A program made the position numbers and the translations under genes. Of a DNA stretch of 64,000 bases, positions 17,575 to 28,200 are shown piece by piece. This DNA is from Bacteroidota bacterium (GTDB lineage Bacteria; Bacteroidota; Bacteroidia; Bacteroidales; SZUA-534). Position 1 is the stretch's first letter; each line of letters opens with the position of its first letter. The stretch covers positions 1 to 64,000 of the forward strand of contig QKGS01000007.1 of assembly GCA_003250355.1 (NCBI GenBank), written 5' to 3'. Under the pieces are notes generated by a model. That model saw only the letters and a list, made by a program, of their open reading frames with translations, made no database searches and was not told where the DNA came from.

Positions 17575-17634
17575 AGAGGGGTTGTCTTACAGTTGAAAGT
17601 GTTACACCCTAATGTTTTTATTAACAGCCCCTCT
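17575..17634. repeat. Second inverted repeat in the same convergent spacer
   Basis: AGAGGGGTTGT (17575-17585) pairs with ACAGCCCCTCT (17624-17634) with one G-T pair and a 38-base loop. Together with the neighbouring element it looks like a small palindromic mobile or extragenic repeat. Confidence 0.55.
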
Positions 17635-17646
17635 TATTTTATAACT

Positions 17647-17677
17647 AAAAATGCGGATCGTTATGACCCGCATTTTT
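17647..17677. terminator. Bidirectional terminator between convergent genes
   Basis: AAAAATGCGG (17647-17656) pairs with CCGCATTTTT (17668-17677). The dehydrogenase gene ends upstream and the minus-strand GH3 fusion ends at 17698, so the A/T-flanked stem can stop both. Confidence 0.85.
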
Positions 17678-17697
17678 GGTATTGTATGAACAGTTAT

Positions 17698-20637
17698 TTA
17701 TTCAAAAGCATTGTAAAATTCCTGATGTATTTTAGTTCTAATATCATCTTTTATAAGCTTACGGTTCGACGCATCGGGGAATGTTCTGTTTGAAAGGAAA
17801 ATAAAAATACTGTTATTGGCAGGGTCAACCCAAAAGTAAGTACCGGTAAAGCCCGAATGCCCGAAACTTGAAGGCGATGCCGACTTGCACGATGGACCTG
17901 ATTCGCCTATATTCAATGGAGGTTTGTCGAAACCTAAAGCTCTGCGATTCCCTTTTTTATCGAAATATGTTTTGTTAAATGTTTTAATGGTTTTTGCCGA
18001 CATATATTCATCGCCTCCGTAAGTCCCGTTATTTAAAAGCATTTGACATAGTTTTGCCAAATCATTGGCATTGGAAAATAAACCGGCATGACCACTTATA
18101 CCACCTAACATTGCTGCCCCCTGATCATTGACAAAACCGTGAACTGCCGATTGACGAAAAGAGTTATCGACCTCGGAAGGTACTATTTGCGGATAGCTGA
18201 ATTTATTAGCAGGGCAAAAAGTAGTGTAATTCATACCCATAGGTTTGTATATTTCAGAGTTTGCAAATTCATCAATACTTTTACCCGATACTGTTTTAAT
18301 AACTTCGGGCATCCAGTAGTATCCAAGGTCACTGTATAAATATTTTTTCTTTCTATTGAGTGGTTCTTCAAGTATTGCTTTGAAAATAGTGTCGGCATAG
18401 TCGGTTCGTAAATATAGGTTTTCCATAACTTTTATTGCAAAAGTATCAGACTTCGATTGTGAATATAGTTCTTTGCGGAGCATTCCGGCGGTATCGAGTG
18501 TGTTTTTATAGAAAGGTATCCATGGGTGAAGTCGGGCATTATGGCTTAGCACTTCCGATATTTTTATGTTTTTCATATCTGTACCCAAAAGGGTTGTATT
18601 GTATTCTGATACTTTATTGAATGGGTCAAGTTTTTTGTTGTCGTATAGCTTCATTAACGATACTGTCGATGCTGCAACTTTTGTTACTGAAGCTAAATCG
18701 TAAAGGTCAAACTCGGTTACTTTTCTGTTGTTGTTATATGTATGATACCCAAACGATTTATTGTAAATAACTACACCATCTTTAACATACATAACCTGGC
18801 AGCCGGGCATAGCTTTATCGGCAATAGCTTTTTCAACTATAGAATCTACTTTGTAAAATGCATTTTCAGGTAGGTTGAAATATTCAGCATTGGAATACAT
18901 TAATCGAACAGGCTTGTTGCTTTCACTTCCTGAACCTTCGGGTAGATAATCGTTAGCAGTAACAGGTAGTTTGCCGTTATAACCAATACCACCAAATATT
19001 AGTTGAGCAATACTGCATTTTACATTAAGGTCGGAGCTGTATCCTATTACTATTGTTTTTCCTTTTGTTGCATCTTTAATATATTCCAACGCATAGGGGT
19101 TTCCATATAGTGCCAATATCGACGATTCGTATAGTAATAAGTCGGCTACTATTTGATATTCCCATGCGTTGATGCCATATTTTTTATAAGCTGAATTACT
19201 TTTTTGGTTTAATCCAACAAGTACTATATCGTAACTGCCAAGGGTGTCAAATATGGTTTTATTCTCATGTGAAAGAACTTCAAAGCAATCTACTTTAGTG
19301 TATAAATTAAGTGTTCTGGCTATTTCGGGAAAATTATCTTCCCAGCCAACAGATACATAGGCTATGCGAGTGTTTGCAATATTTTTAATTGGTAATACTC
19401 CTTTGCCGTTAACAACAGTAAGTGATTTGTGAATAAGAGATTCGTTAATTTTATTTGCAGCAGGAGTGTGCAAATCGGCATATAGGTTTGTAGTATCAAC
19501 AAAATTGTTGTTGTAAACTTTCATCCACGATTTTGCGGCAAGTACTTTTCTGCATTTATTGTTAATGTCAGATTCTGATATTTGGCCATTTGCAACAGCT
19601 TGCGATATTTTAGAGATAGCCAAAGGGATATCGAGAGGGAATAGAAGTATGTCGTTGCCGGCTTTTAGTGCTTCAACTTCAATGTCGCCCGGTTTAAAGT
19701 GAGTATTTACTCCTTTCATATTTAAAGCATCGGTAAATACAAGACCTTCAAAACCAATGTCGTTTCTGAGAATGTCGGTAATAATATCTTTCGATAACGA
19801 TGCCGGGCGGTTGGCGTCGTCTATTAGTTCCGGTACTGCAATGTGCGCAATCATCATAGCACCAACACCTGCTTTGGTTAGTTCACGGAACGGATAAAAT
19901 TCGAGTGTATCCATACGTTCGCGACTATTTTTTACTACCGGTAAGGTATAATGACTATCGGAGTCGGTGTCGCCATGACCCGGAAAATGCTTTCCTACAG
20001 CAAGTACTCTTTCGCTTTGCATTCCATTTGAGTATTGCGAAGCCAAATCAGACACATTAACTTTATTTTCGCCAAATGAGCGATAGTTAATAACCGGATT
20101 TTCGGAATTTGAGTTAATGTCTAAAACAGGAGCAAAGTTTACATGAATACCCATTCGGTTACACTGGCGACCAATTTCTTTGCCCATATCGTAAATAAGT
20201 TTTTTGTCAGAAATAGCACCTAATGCCATTGCTTTGGGAAAGTCTATGGTGCTGTCGAGTCGCATTGCAAGTCCCCATTCTCCGTCTATTCCTATCATTA
20301 GCGGAATGTTACTTACTTGTTGCAGCTTGTTGTTTAGCATGGCTTCTCTTTTGGGGCCGCCTTGCATAAATATTATGCCTCCCGGTTGATAGTCTTTTAC
20401 CAGCTGAATCATTTGCCTGTTGTAGGCTTCATTCTTGTTGGAGTATACAGCAACCATTACCAGTTGCGATATTTTATTTTCAAGTGTTAAGTTATTCATA
20501 ACAGAATCGGCCCAGCGATAGTCTGATTCTGAGAATAATATAGGGATGTTTGTGTTTGCAGGTTTGGTGCCTGAAAGCATTATAATGGGAGTAAATAGAA
20601 TTGCTATTATTAAAATGAACGATAATTTATATTGCAT
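17698..20637 (-). CDS. GH3 beta-N-acetylglucosaminidase fused to a serine beta-lactamase-fold domain
   Basis: A 979-residue exported protein. The N-terminus has a hydrophobic signal or anchor. Residues about 40-390 form a GH3 NagZ-like domain with the KHFPGHGDTDSDSHYTLP motif, which carries the NagZ-type His/Asp acid-base loop, and FTDALNMKGV with the nucleophile Asp. Residues about 400-600 match the GH3 C-terminal domain. Residues about 610-979 are a class C beta-lactamase/esterase fold with SVTK (Ser650), YSD and HSGFTG motifs. It likely acts on peptidoglycan or muropeptides in the envelope. Similar fusions are known in Bacteroidota. The start was chosen for the signal sequence. Confidence 0.9.
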   Translation of the reverse strand: MQYKLSFILIIAILFTPIIMLSGTKPANTNIPILFSESDYRWADSVMNNLTLENKISQLVMVAVYSNKNEAYNRQMIQLVKDYQPGGIIFMQGGPKREAMLNNKLQQVSNIPLMIGIDGEWGLAMRLDSTIDFPKAMALGAISDKKLIYDMGKEIGRQCNRMGIHVNFAPVLDINSNSENPVINYRSFGENKVNVSDLASQYSNGMQSERVLAVGKHFPGHGDTDSDSHYTLPVVKNSRERMDTLEFYPFRELTKAGVGAMMIAHIAVPELIDDANRPASLSKDIITDILRNDIGFEGLVFTDALNMKGVNTHFKPGDIEVEALKAGNDILLFPLDIPLAISKISQAVANGQISESDINNKCRKVLAAKSWMKVYNNNFVDTTNLYADLHTPAANKINESLIHKSLTVVNGKGVLPIKNIANTRIAYVSVGWEDNFPEIARTLNLYTKVDCFEVLSHENKTIFDTLGSYDIVLVGLNQKSNSAYKKYGINAWEYQIVADLLLYESSILALYGNPYALEYIKDATKGKTIVIGYSSDLNVKCSIAQLIFGGIGYNGKLPVTANDYLPEGSGSESNKPVRLMYSNAEYFNLPENAFYKVDSIVEKAIADKAMPGCQVMYVKDGVVIYNKSFGYHTYNNNRKVTEFDLYDLASVTKVAASTVSLMKLYDNKKLDPFNKVSEYNTTLLGTDMKNIKISEVLSHNARLHPWIPFYKNTLDTAGMLRKELYSQSKSDTFAIKVMENLYLRTDYADTIFKAILEEPLNRKKKYLYSDLGYYWMPEVIKTVSGKSIDEFANSEIYKPMGMNYTTFCPANKFSYPQIVPSEVDNSFRQSAVHGFVNDQGAAMLGGISGHAGLFSNANDLAKLCQMLLNNGTYGGDEYMSAKTIKTFNKTYFDKKGNRRALGFDKPPLNIGESGPSCKSASPSSFGHSGFTGTYFWVDPANNSIFIFLSNRTFPDASNRKLIKDDIRTKIHQEFYNAFE

Positions 20638-20741
20638 TTTTAAAGTATGTAAAGTTATATGAATGTTGAATTTTTAACGACCCCAAATATAACTTAATAA
20701 TGCGGAAGCAAGAAGTGGAATAAAGAATAAAGGATAAAGAA

Positions 20742-22358
20742 TTAAAGGCTATTCAGCATTTTTACAAATTCCTGGTTAGGAATATAAATACTACCATCGG
20801 AGTATTTGGGTTTAAGGCCGTTAACAAAATACATATCGGTTTTGTCGGCATTTTTAATCTGAATTTTACCGCGATATTCACAATCGAAGTAATCTTTTAT
20901 ATACTCATATGTAGTTCCCGAAATATTGAGACGACCTATTTCGCCTTCTTGTTGCATACGGGCTGCAACGTTAACTGTATCGCCCCAAATATCGTACATA
21001 TATTTTTTCTTACCTACCACACCTGCAATTAGCGGACCGGTATGTATTCCAATACGGCAGTTCCATTCGAGGCCTTCTGGGGTTTTTGTTTCAGTAATAA
21101 GCGAATTAACACACTCTTGCATTTCAAATGCAGCAACAACCATATCGAAAGGGTTGCTTTTATTGCTCAAAGGTAATCCGCCGGCACACATATATGCATC
21201 GCCAATAGTTTTAATTTTTTCAAGGTGATGTTTGCTTACTATGTCATCGAACCGTTTAAAGTATGAGTCGAGTATATTAACCAAATCTTTTGGCGATAGT
21301 TCTTTTGCCAGTTTTGAGAATGCCACAAAATCGAGAAACAGAACTGTTGCAAATTTATAGTTTCGAGGGCGGGCTTCACCTTTTGATTTTAGCTGACTAC
21401 CAACCTCTTTGGGTAGAATATTTAAAAGCAACTCTTCCGATTTTTGCTGTTCCTCTTCTAATTTTTTACTTTGAGCCTGGATTTTTTCACGAGTCTCTTC
21501 CAGGTCTTTGTTCATTTTTATAAGATTGTCTGTAAGTACAGACATATACTCATTTTTATTATTCAGCGAACGTTCAGCTTCTTTTTGTTTTGTAATATCA
21601 GTTTCTATGGCAATAAAACGGTCTACTTTACCCGAAGCAGTAAATATAGGGGTAAGCGTAGTTTGTATCCATTTATATTCGCCTGTACGGGTTTGTGAAT
21701 AGGTTACATATTCGGCCGAGCGTTTATTTTTAATACAAGCCTCTACTTCTTGTTTTACATCAATGCCTCTTTCTGCATCGAATAATGTGCGTCCAAACAT
21801 ACGTTTGTGTTCATCGACAGTACAGTTGTGCATACGTGTAAAACCGGCATTGGCCCATTCTATTTCAAATTCTTCATCGTATATTATAAATGAGTTATCG
21901 GCCTTGTCCATGAACAATATTAGGCGATCCATTAAACTCAGTGTCTCTTTCGATGAAATATTTTCCACTATCATTTCCCTTAATCGGCGATAACGGTTTA
22001 GCTGGTTTTCTATTCTGCTTAATATTTCAATTTCATCGGAATCGCCGTGTATATACTCAGCAGCTCCCGACTGAAATGCCAAACGCATATTGTTGGGGAT
22101 TAAAAATGGGCTTTTGTCAACAATAAGTATGGGGGCGTTTAAGAAGTTTTCGTTTCGGCGATACCCTTCTATCAGGTTTACATCGTGTAAGAAATTGTCG
22201 TTTACCACTATAATAATAGCATCGTATGCTCTGTTGGTGGTTACTTGTTCAAGGTAGCTTATGGTTCCCAAGTCAACGAATTGGCAAACAAAATCGTGCT
22301 TTTCAAGCAATTCAACAAAGTTATTATTCTTATCAAGAATTAACAGATTTCTTCTCAC
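20742..22358 (-). CDS. Class III adenylate cyclase with degenerate receiver and PAS domains
   Basis: A 538-residue cytoplasmic signalling enzyme. Residues about 1-130 resemble a response-regulator receiver, but the usual phospho-acceptor Asp is replaced (YDAIIIVVND). A PAS/PAC domain follows (about 140-265), then a coiled coil (about 270-315) and a class III cyclase domain (about 325-510). The catalytic features are complete: FLDFVAFS and GDAYM metal Asp residues, KTIGD Lys and YDIWGD Asp for adenine selection, and NVAARM Asn/Arg. It is therefore predicted to make cAMP rather than cGMP. The Crp/Fnr proteins of the cell are possible readers. Confidence 0.9.
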   Translation of the reverse strand: MRRNLLILDKNNNFVELLEKHDFVCQFVDLGTISYLEQVTTNRAYDAIIIVVNDNFLHDVNLIEGYRRNENFLNAPILIVDKSPFLIPNNMRLAFQSGAAEYIHGDSDEIEILSRIENQLNRYRRLREMIVENISSKETLSLMDRLILFMDKADNSFIIYDEEFEIEWANAGFTRMHNCTVDEHKRMFGRTLFDAERGIDVKQEVEACIKNKRSAEYVTYSQTRTGEYKWIQTTLTPIFTASGKVDRFIAIETDITKQKEAERSLNNKNEYMSVLTDNLIKMNKDLEETREKIQAQSKKLEEEQQKSEELLLNILPKEVGSQLKSKGEARPRNYKFATVLFLDFVAFSKLAKELSPKDLVNILDSYFKRFDDIVSKHHLEKIKTIGDAYMCAGGLPLSNKSNPFDMVVAAFEMQECVNSLITETKTPEGLEWNCRIGIHTGPLIAGVVGKKKYMYDIWGDTVNVAARMQQEGEIGRLNISGTTYEYIKDYFDCEYRGKIQIKNADKTDMYFVNGLKPKYSDGSIYIPNQEFVKMLNSL

Positions 22359-22483
22359 CCCTTTATCTTACAATTGTTATAAAAAGCAATAATAGACATT
22401 TTTATTTTAATTAGCTATATCAATTGTAATAAAACAATAGAGTTTCAGGGGTTTGCAGAATAATGTTACATAGAACTACTTTA

Positions 22484-22930
22484 TTAACTAATATGACTTA
22501 TTGAATATGTATTATTTTGAAAATGTACAATATTTTTCTCAGCTTTTTCGGCAAATGCTTTGCCGATAGGTGAAGCCGCTGATAATGCAAAATATTCGGT
22601 GTTTTCTATCTTAATTTTCCCAAAAGGGATACTTATAAAATAAATGCCGTTGTTGGTTTCAATAATGCTCCCAAATTCAGCTTTTGTATATTTTTTTGTA
22701 GTGTCAATACTTAGTATAGTCTCTTTTAGTTTAATGGTTTTTGCGAGTTGTTCTCTGTTTTTATCAAGTTCTATTTGCATCATTTCGCGACCCGTTTCGT
22801 ATTTATCGCCTGCACTACTTTTGGTTTCATTCCCTTGCGATTCGGCAATTGCCTCTATTGAGCTTTTTAGAGCCTCAATTTTACTGTCGAGTTCCTGAGA
22901 TATTATTTCTATGAGTTTATTCTTGAGCAT
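22484..22930 (-). CDS. GreA/GreB C-terminal-domain-like protein
   Basis: A 148-residue protein with an N-terminal helical region holding SSAGDKYETGREMMQIEL and a C-terminal part with SAASPIGKAFAEK, like the FKBP-like domain of GreA. The family is common in Bacteroidota and is often labelled 3-oxoacyl-ACP synthase, which the sequence does not support. It probably contacts RNA polymerase, but the acidic tip of the Gre coiled coil is not evident, so transcript cleavage is doubtful. Confidence 0.75.
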   Translation of the reverse strand: MLKNKLIEIISQELDSKIEALKSSIEAIAESQGNETKSSAGDKYETGREMMQIELDKNREQLAKTIKLKETILSIDTTKKYTKAEFGSIIETNNGIYFISIPFGKIKIENTEYFALSAASPIGKAFAEKAEKNIVHFQNNTYSISHIS

Positions 22931-22954
22931 ATATACTTGTTTGGGATAAATTTT

Positions 22955-23030
22955 AGACAGTAGGCTTGAAAACGGAAACCAGAGACTAGAAACTAATTAC
23001 TATTACTATAGAAATCTATAACCTATAACT
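22955..23030. repeat. Spacer with degenerate word repeats
   Basis: Short related words follow each other (gaaaacggaaaccagagactagaaact, then tctataacctataact). The style matches the other word-repeat spacers of this window, but the words differ. Confidence 0.45.
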
Positions 23031-23034
23031 TAAA

Positions 23035-23634
23035 TTACCACGTTGGCTCAACCCATTTGCGAATGTCGGTAGCAATCATTCCACCTGCCAGTGCGGCTTG
23101 TATGCCCGGGTCGCCATCTTCAAATACTTCGCAGTGTTCGGGAGCTATGCCAAGTAGTTCGGCACATTTTAAAAAAGTATCGGGTGCAGGCTTGTGGTTA
23201 TCAACATCTTCGGCTGCTATTACTATGTCGAAATATTTTCCTATGCCGGTGTGTTTCAGTGTTTCGGTAATTGTACGGCGGCTGCCACCTGTACCTATTG
23301 CCATGGGTATAGTGCCATGATATTTTTTTACTATATCAAATACTTCATCAATAGGGGTTACTTGTGGTAGTAGATTCATGTAGTTTTGAGCTTTGGTTTC
23401 AAGGAGTGAATCTATTGGCATATTTTCGGTTATGCCATGGTTTTCGCATAGTTTGCGTGCAATAACTTTTGCAGCGCTGCCCATCATAGAGCGTAAAAAA
23501 TCTTTGGTCATTGTCATTCCGTGAGCTTCGGCTGTTAATCGCCATGCTTCGTAGTGATAAGGCATGGTATCGGCAAGTGTGCCGTCGAGGTCAAAAATTA
23601 GTGCTTTTACATTTTGTGTTATGTCGTACTTCAT
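23035..23634 (-). CDS. HAD-superfamily phosphatase, YqaB/beta-phosphoglucomutase type
   Basis: About 199 residues from the chosen start. It has HAD motif I DLDGTLAD with the nucleophile Asp, a helical cap domain (residues about 15-85), motif II GTGGSRR, and motifs III/IV around KPAPDTF and FEDGDPGIQAA. This pattern fits YqaB-like sugar-phosphate phosphatases or beta-phosphoglucomutases. I chose the Met at 23634 because it leaves the usual short lead before motif I. An in-frame Met at 23655 would add seven residues. Confidence 0.88.
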   Translation of the reverse strand: MKYDITQNVKALIFDLDGTLADTMPYHYEAWRLTAEAHGMTMTKDFLRSMMGSAAKVIARKLCENHGITENMPIDSLLETKAQNYMNLLPQVTPIDEVFDIVKKYHGTIPMAIGTGGSRRTITETLKHTGIGKYFDIVIAAEDVDNHKPAPDTFLKCAELLGIAPEHCEVFEDGDPGIQAALAGGMIATDIRKWVEPTW

Positions 23635-23768
23635 TTGTGTATATTTTGGGTGCAAAGAAATATATTATCTCCGAATTACACTAATTTTTACGAAAGTGAT
23701 ATGCTAATGTTAATTCGATTACTATTATTTAATATTATATTTTATTTTTGGTCAGATAATTATACAGA

Positions 23769-24188
23769 ATGAACCAAAATATTGTCATTAGGTGGATTCA
23801 GCGGTTTCAGAATTTTGAAAAAGCATTCTTGTTGTTGAAGGAAGTGGTTGATGTTGAATTTGATATTTTAAAAAATGAATCAATTGTTAAAGAGGGAATA
23901 AATCATAGGTTTCAATATACATTTGAGTTGGCTTGGAAAACACTCAGAGATAAGTTGTAATATGATGGTATTCAGCTTGAGCGAATTTCGCCAAAATATG
24001 TAATAAAGAAAGCCTTCCAGTTAAAGTATATTTCAGAGATAGAAATATGGATATCAATGGCAAATGATAGGAACTTAATGAGTCACACTTATGATTTGCA
24101 GACTTTTGATGAAGTTTTGGAGAATCTGCAAAGGAAATACTTTTATCAGATAGAAAATTTGTATAATTTATTTATTGATGAGCAGTAG
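23769..24188 (+). pseudogene. HI0074-like HEPN protein interrupted by one nonsense codon
   Basis: Reading straight through a single TAA at 23958-23960 gives a 139-codon protein of the nucleotidyltransferase substrate-binding family (HI0074 type). Upstream is GINHRFQYTFELAWKTLRDKL, downstream YDGIQLERISPKYVIKKAF and the HEPN motif RNLMSH (Arg-x4-His). Relatives have a Glu at the stop position (DYLEYxGI), so a GAA to TAA change is likely. No MNT nucleotidyltransferase gene is adjacent. It looks like a decayed half of an MNT-HEPN toxin-antitoxin pair. A sequencing error is possible. Confidence 0.8.
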
Positions 24189-24239
24189 TGAGAGAGTTTA
24201 TGTTTTTGGGATAATTAATTGTTAAAAAATATTTGAGTT

Positions 24240-24767
24240 ATGACAATGGAGACATTTTACGAAATAATGAAATATACACTACCGGCATTGGTAGTACTTG
24301 GAGCAACTTATTTGGTGCTTTGGAGAACACTCAAGAGTGAAGAGGATCGAAAAAAAGTTGAAATAGTATTGAATAACCAAAAAGTAATAACTCCCGTTAG
24401 GTTACAGGCATATGAACGCATGATATTGCTTTTGGAACGTATATCGCCACAGTCGATGGTTATGCGCACTCAGCAGCCCGAAATGTTGAGTCGTGAGCTT
24501 CAAAGCCGTTTGTTGAAGAATATCAGACATGAGTTTGAGCATAATGTGGCTCAGCAAATATATGTTAGTGATAAGGCTTGGGAGTTAGTGAAAAATGCAA
24601 AAGAAGACCTTGTTAAAACTATTAACCAAATATCGATTGGAGTTAAACCCGAGGCACCGGCTATTCATTTGAGTAAGCGTTTGTTGGAGCATTATATGAA
24701 CAAGCAAAAAGACCCGTTGAATAAAGCTTTGGAGTATTTGCGTAATGAGGTGAGAACGTTGTTTTAA
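24240..24767 (+). CDS. Conserved Bacteroidota membrane-anchored protein of unknown function
   Basis: A 175-residue protein with one N-terminal membrane segment (about residues 10-28, YTLPALVVLGATYLVLW) and a long, charged, mostly helical cytoplasmic part. ITPVRLQAYERMILLLERISP and the Arg/Glu/Gln-rich following helices look well conserved in this kind of protein. I do not recognise an enzymatic motif. A second Met at codon 3 is an alternative start. Its neighbours give no hint. Confidence 0.75.
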   Translation: MTMETFYEIMKYTLPALVVLGATYLVLWRTLKSEEDRKKVEIVLNNQKVITPVRLQAYERMILLLERISPQSMVMRTQQPEMLSRELQSRLLKNIRHEFEHNVAQQIYVSDKAWELVKNAKEDLVKTINQISIGVKPEAPAIHLSKRLLEHYMNKQKDPLNKALEYLRNEVRTLF

Positions 24768-24776
24768 CCCGCTTTA

Positions 24777-25258
24777 TTCATTAGGTAATCAATTATTAGT
24801 CAGTATCTTTCTAATACAACGCATTGGATCGGGTTGAACCCGGATGGTTATTGTGTTTGCTATTAACTTGCTGTACTGCTTCCATTTACCCTCATTATTT
24901 TAATTCTATTGCATAGTTAGGGTTTAAAAGGCTACCTAATAAATATTAGGCAGCCTAATTTATGAGGTTTATTTGTAAACGGTAATATTCATTTTGGAAC
25001 TGTGAGAATTAATAAACCGTATTACAGATTCCGGCTGGTGTATTTATGTATGTAGCGTGGTGGGAAATTGTACTCTGATTATTGACTTATTACTGTACAA
25101 TTATTTGCCGAAAATGTCTGTTCACTTCACCTCATAATATCTTTTTTCAAAATCTCAATCCATATTCTAAACCCTATTACAGCTGAGTTTAGTAATGGTT
25201 AACAGTTATGTGCTAATTTTTTGAAAAATATTATTAGTATTTTATGTGAATAGTATTT
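24777..25258. other. Long intergenic region between convergent genes
   Basis: No gene is supported here. It contains a small perfect palindrome, CGGGTTGAACCCG (24830-24842), and a stem-loop at 24930-24955. The rest is AT-rich without recognised RNA or mobile-element features. Confidence 0.5.
24930..24955. terminator. Stem-loop in the convergent spacer
   Basis: GGCTACCTAATA pairs with TATTAGGCAGCC (11 of 12 positions) around a 2-base centre. It is flanked by A- and T-rich sequence. It may end transcripts from either side, but the T tract is weak. Confidence 0.5.
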
Positions 25259-28200
25259 TCAAATTCTAAACCCAACAATCAGAATATCGTCCATTTGTCC
25301 GGTTTTGCCATCGGGGTGGTTTTTCCATTCTTCAATTGTAGTGTCAAGAATTGTATGTTGTTCTACAAATGGTTTTGAGTGTATTTGCAACAGTAGTTGG
25401 CGCATATTCTTTTTCATAAACTTACGACCGTCAGGACCCCCTATCTGGTCGTGAAATCCATCGGAATACATATATACACAGTCGCCTTTATGCAATTGTA
25501 TATTTGTTGATGTAAAACTATCCATAACTATATGATAACCAACAGGCATACGGTCGGCTTTTATTTCGCTCGCTTCGTTATTGCTTATTAATACAGCCGA
25601 ATTATATGCTCCGGCAAATTCCATTACAAGTGTATTGAGGTCAATTGTGGCAATAGCCATATCCATACCGTCTTTTGTGCTACCTGAGTAGTCGCCCTGC
25701 TTTAGCGACTCTATTATATTACTTCGCATATTATTCAGTATTATATTGGGCGAATAAATATGCTGCTCCATCACAATTTTGTTCATAAAACTAATGCCAA
25801 GCATACTCATAAAAGCACCCGGTACACCATGTCCTGTACAGTCGGCAGCGGCAACAATGAGTTTATTATCAATACGTTCTATCCAATAATAATCGCCGCT
25901 TACTATATCGCGTGGTTTGTACAGTATAAAACAGTCGTTGGTATAGTTTTGTAAATTAGTAAAAGCCGGTAATATAGCGTGTTGTATGCGTTGAGCATAG
26001 GTTATACTGCCTGTAATCTCGTTTTTCTGATGCTCTATTTCTTCCTTTTGTGCAACCACCTCGGCGGTACGCTCTTTTACAACTTTTTCAAGGTGTTGCT
26101 TTTCCTTTATCAGTTTGTTTTCACGATACCGGATATATATTATTATAATAATGGCTATTAACAAAACAACTAATGTTAAAAACCATATTGTTTTCCAAAA
26201 TGGGGGGCGAATTACTATGAGGTATGTAATTGGTGCAGACCAGTTTTCATTATCGGAACTAGCTATAACCGAAAAAGTGTATTTTCCGTTACCAAGCCCC
26301 GAATATGTAACCGATGTGTTGTTTGAAACCGGCGACCAATCTTTTTCGTCGGGTTCAAGTTTGTAGCGGTAAACTACATTATCGGGATTTTTCAAAAATA
26401 TTCCTTCGTAATCGAATGTTATGTGATTCTCATAATACGGCAGCTCCAACTTTTCAGGATAACTTGTCCAATCACCGTTATTAAAACCTTTGGCAGCCCA
26501 GTTAACATTTTCAAACGACAGTCTTATATTTTTAATATGAACATCCGGTATCGCAATAATTTGATTCTCATATGCAGGTTTATAGCAGGTTAACCCGTTT
26601 ACAGTTCCGAACCAGATATTGTTATTTTTATCGGTACAAACTGAGTTGTAATTGGTTTCGCTCCAAATGAATCCGTTTGTATTATTGTAAGTATATACTT
26701 TTAATACAAGGGTGTTATTATTGATAAGTTGTATTTTATTAAAACCCTTATTTGTAGATGCTATAAGTATGCTATCGTTATAAAACAGAAGTGAATTAAT
26801 GGTTTTTGAGTTCAGTTTATCACATTGTAATTGAATTATGGTATCGGTTTCATGATTATAGTAATATATTCCGTTGTTTGTACCAATCCACACTTTGTTG
26901 TATTTATCAACCGCAAGTGTATGCACCGACAAGTCGAAAAGCCCTTCCTGTTCGTTAAAATCGCGATATAGGCTTTTTCTATGATTGAATGTAGCCAAAC
27001 CACCTAAAGTACCTATCCATACGTTTTGTTCATTGTCGGTTATAATTGTCTGAACTTCAGGATTGATAAGGCCATGTTCTTCGGATATGGTTTTAATTTT
27101 ATTGGCTGATATTTCATTGAAACCCAGATTGGAACCAACATAAATATTTCCCGTAAGGGTACTATATACACAGTTAATGGTATTGTTGAGTAACCCAACC
27201 GATTTGTCAATGTATCTGAACCTGTTGTTTTCAAATATTGCCAAGCCATGCTCGCTGGTACCTGCAATCAATTGACCTTTGCTGTTAAAGTTAATTGCAT
27301 TTACGTCCGATTTTCGGAAGCCATGCGTTGAATTAAATTGCTGTATGTTTAGTTTGTAGTCTGAAATTGAGGCTTTTACCAAACCGTTGTTTTCGGTGGC
27401 TATGTAAATATTATTAGCTGAATCGGCCTTAACGGCAAATACCGATGAACCGGGCAAGCCATCATTTACAGAATAGTGAATAAACCGGAACCCATTAAAT
27501 AGTACCAAACCTTTGCCCACTGAACCCAGCCATATATTCTGGTTTTTATCGTTATAAATTGAAAATATCTGGTTGCCGGGTAATCCATTTTGTGATGTGA
27601 TATTTTGAACACAATTGTTTTTTAAAACAAATATTCCCTCTTTTTCGGTGGCAAACCAAACGGAGCCGTTACTATGACAATATATATCCCATATTCGCAA
27701 ATCGGTTATTCCCAATGAATTATACGATATAAAATTGGTTGTATTCTTTTTCCACAGAAACGCACCCTTATCGAGAGTTCCGAGCCATAAATTCCCGTCT
27801 TTATCTTTTTCAATACACGATATGTAAAGGCTTGGCAAATTGAGTGAATCACCAATATTTTTAATTTCAAATTTATTGTTTACATAAGTAACCGAGCTTA
27901 GTCCGCCTATTGAAGCTAGCCATATATTACTATCGGTATCAGATATAATATCGAGAATAAAGTCGGAGCATAAACCATGCTGCGATGATATATTTTCAAT
28001 AACTATCGAATCGTTTATAAACGATATTATATTTACTCCCGCATCGTTGGTTGCAGCCCATATATTGCCGTTGTTATCGGGTAATAGTTTTGTTACTGAT
28101 GAACCTTCTAATCCTTGTTTGCTGTTAATTGTTTGCCAACTGTTACCATTATATATTGCTATGCCGTTGTCGGTTCCGAACCATAGGTTTCCTTTGGTAT

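Noticed and set aside
22484-22930. 3-oxoacyl-ACP synthase, a label often given to this family
   Set aside because: The protein is far too short and has no thiolase-fold motif; the visible similarity is to GreA.
23958-23960. Programmed stop-codon readthrough in the HEPN gene
   Set aside because: No recoding signal is visible and a single GAA to TAA change explains it more simply.
24777-25258. Possible hidden gene or tRNA in the long spacer
   Set aside because: No frame with coding character and no cloverleaf was found on either strand.
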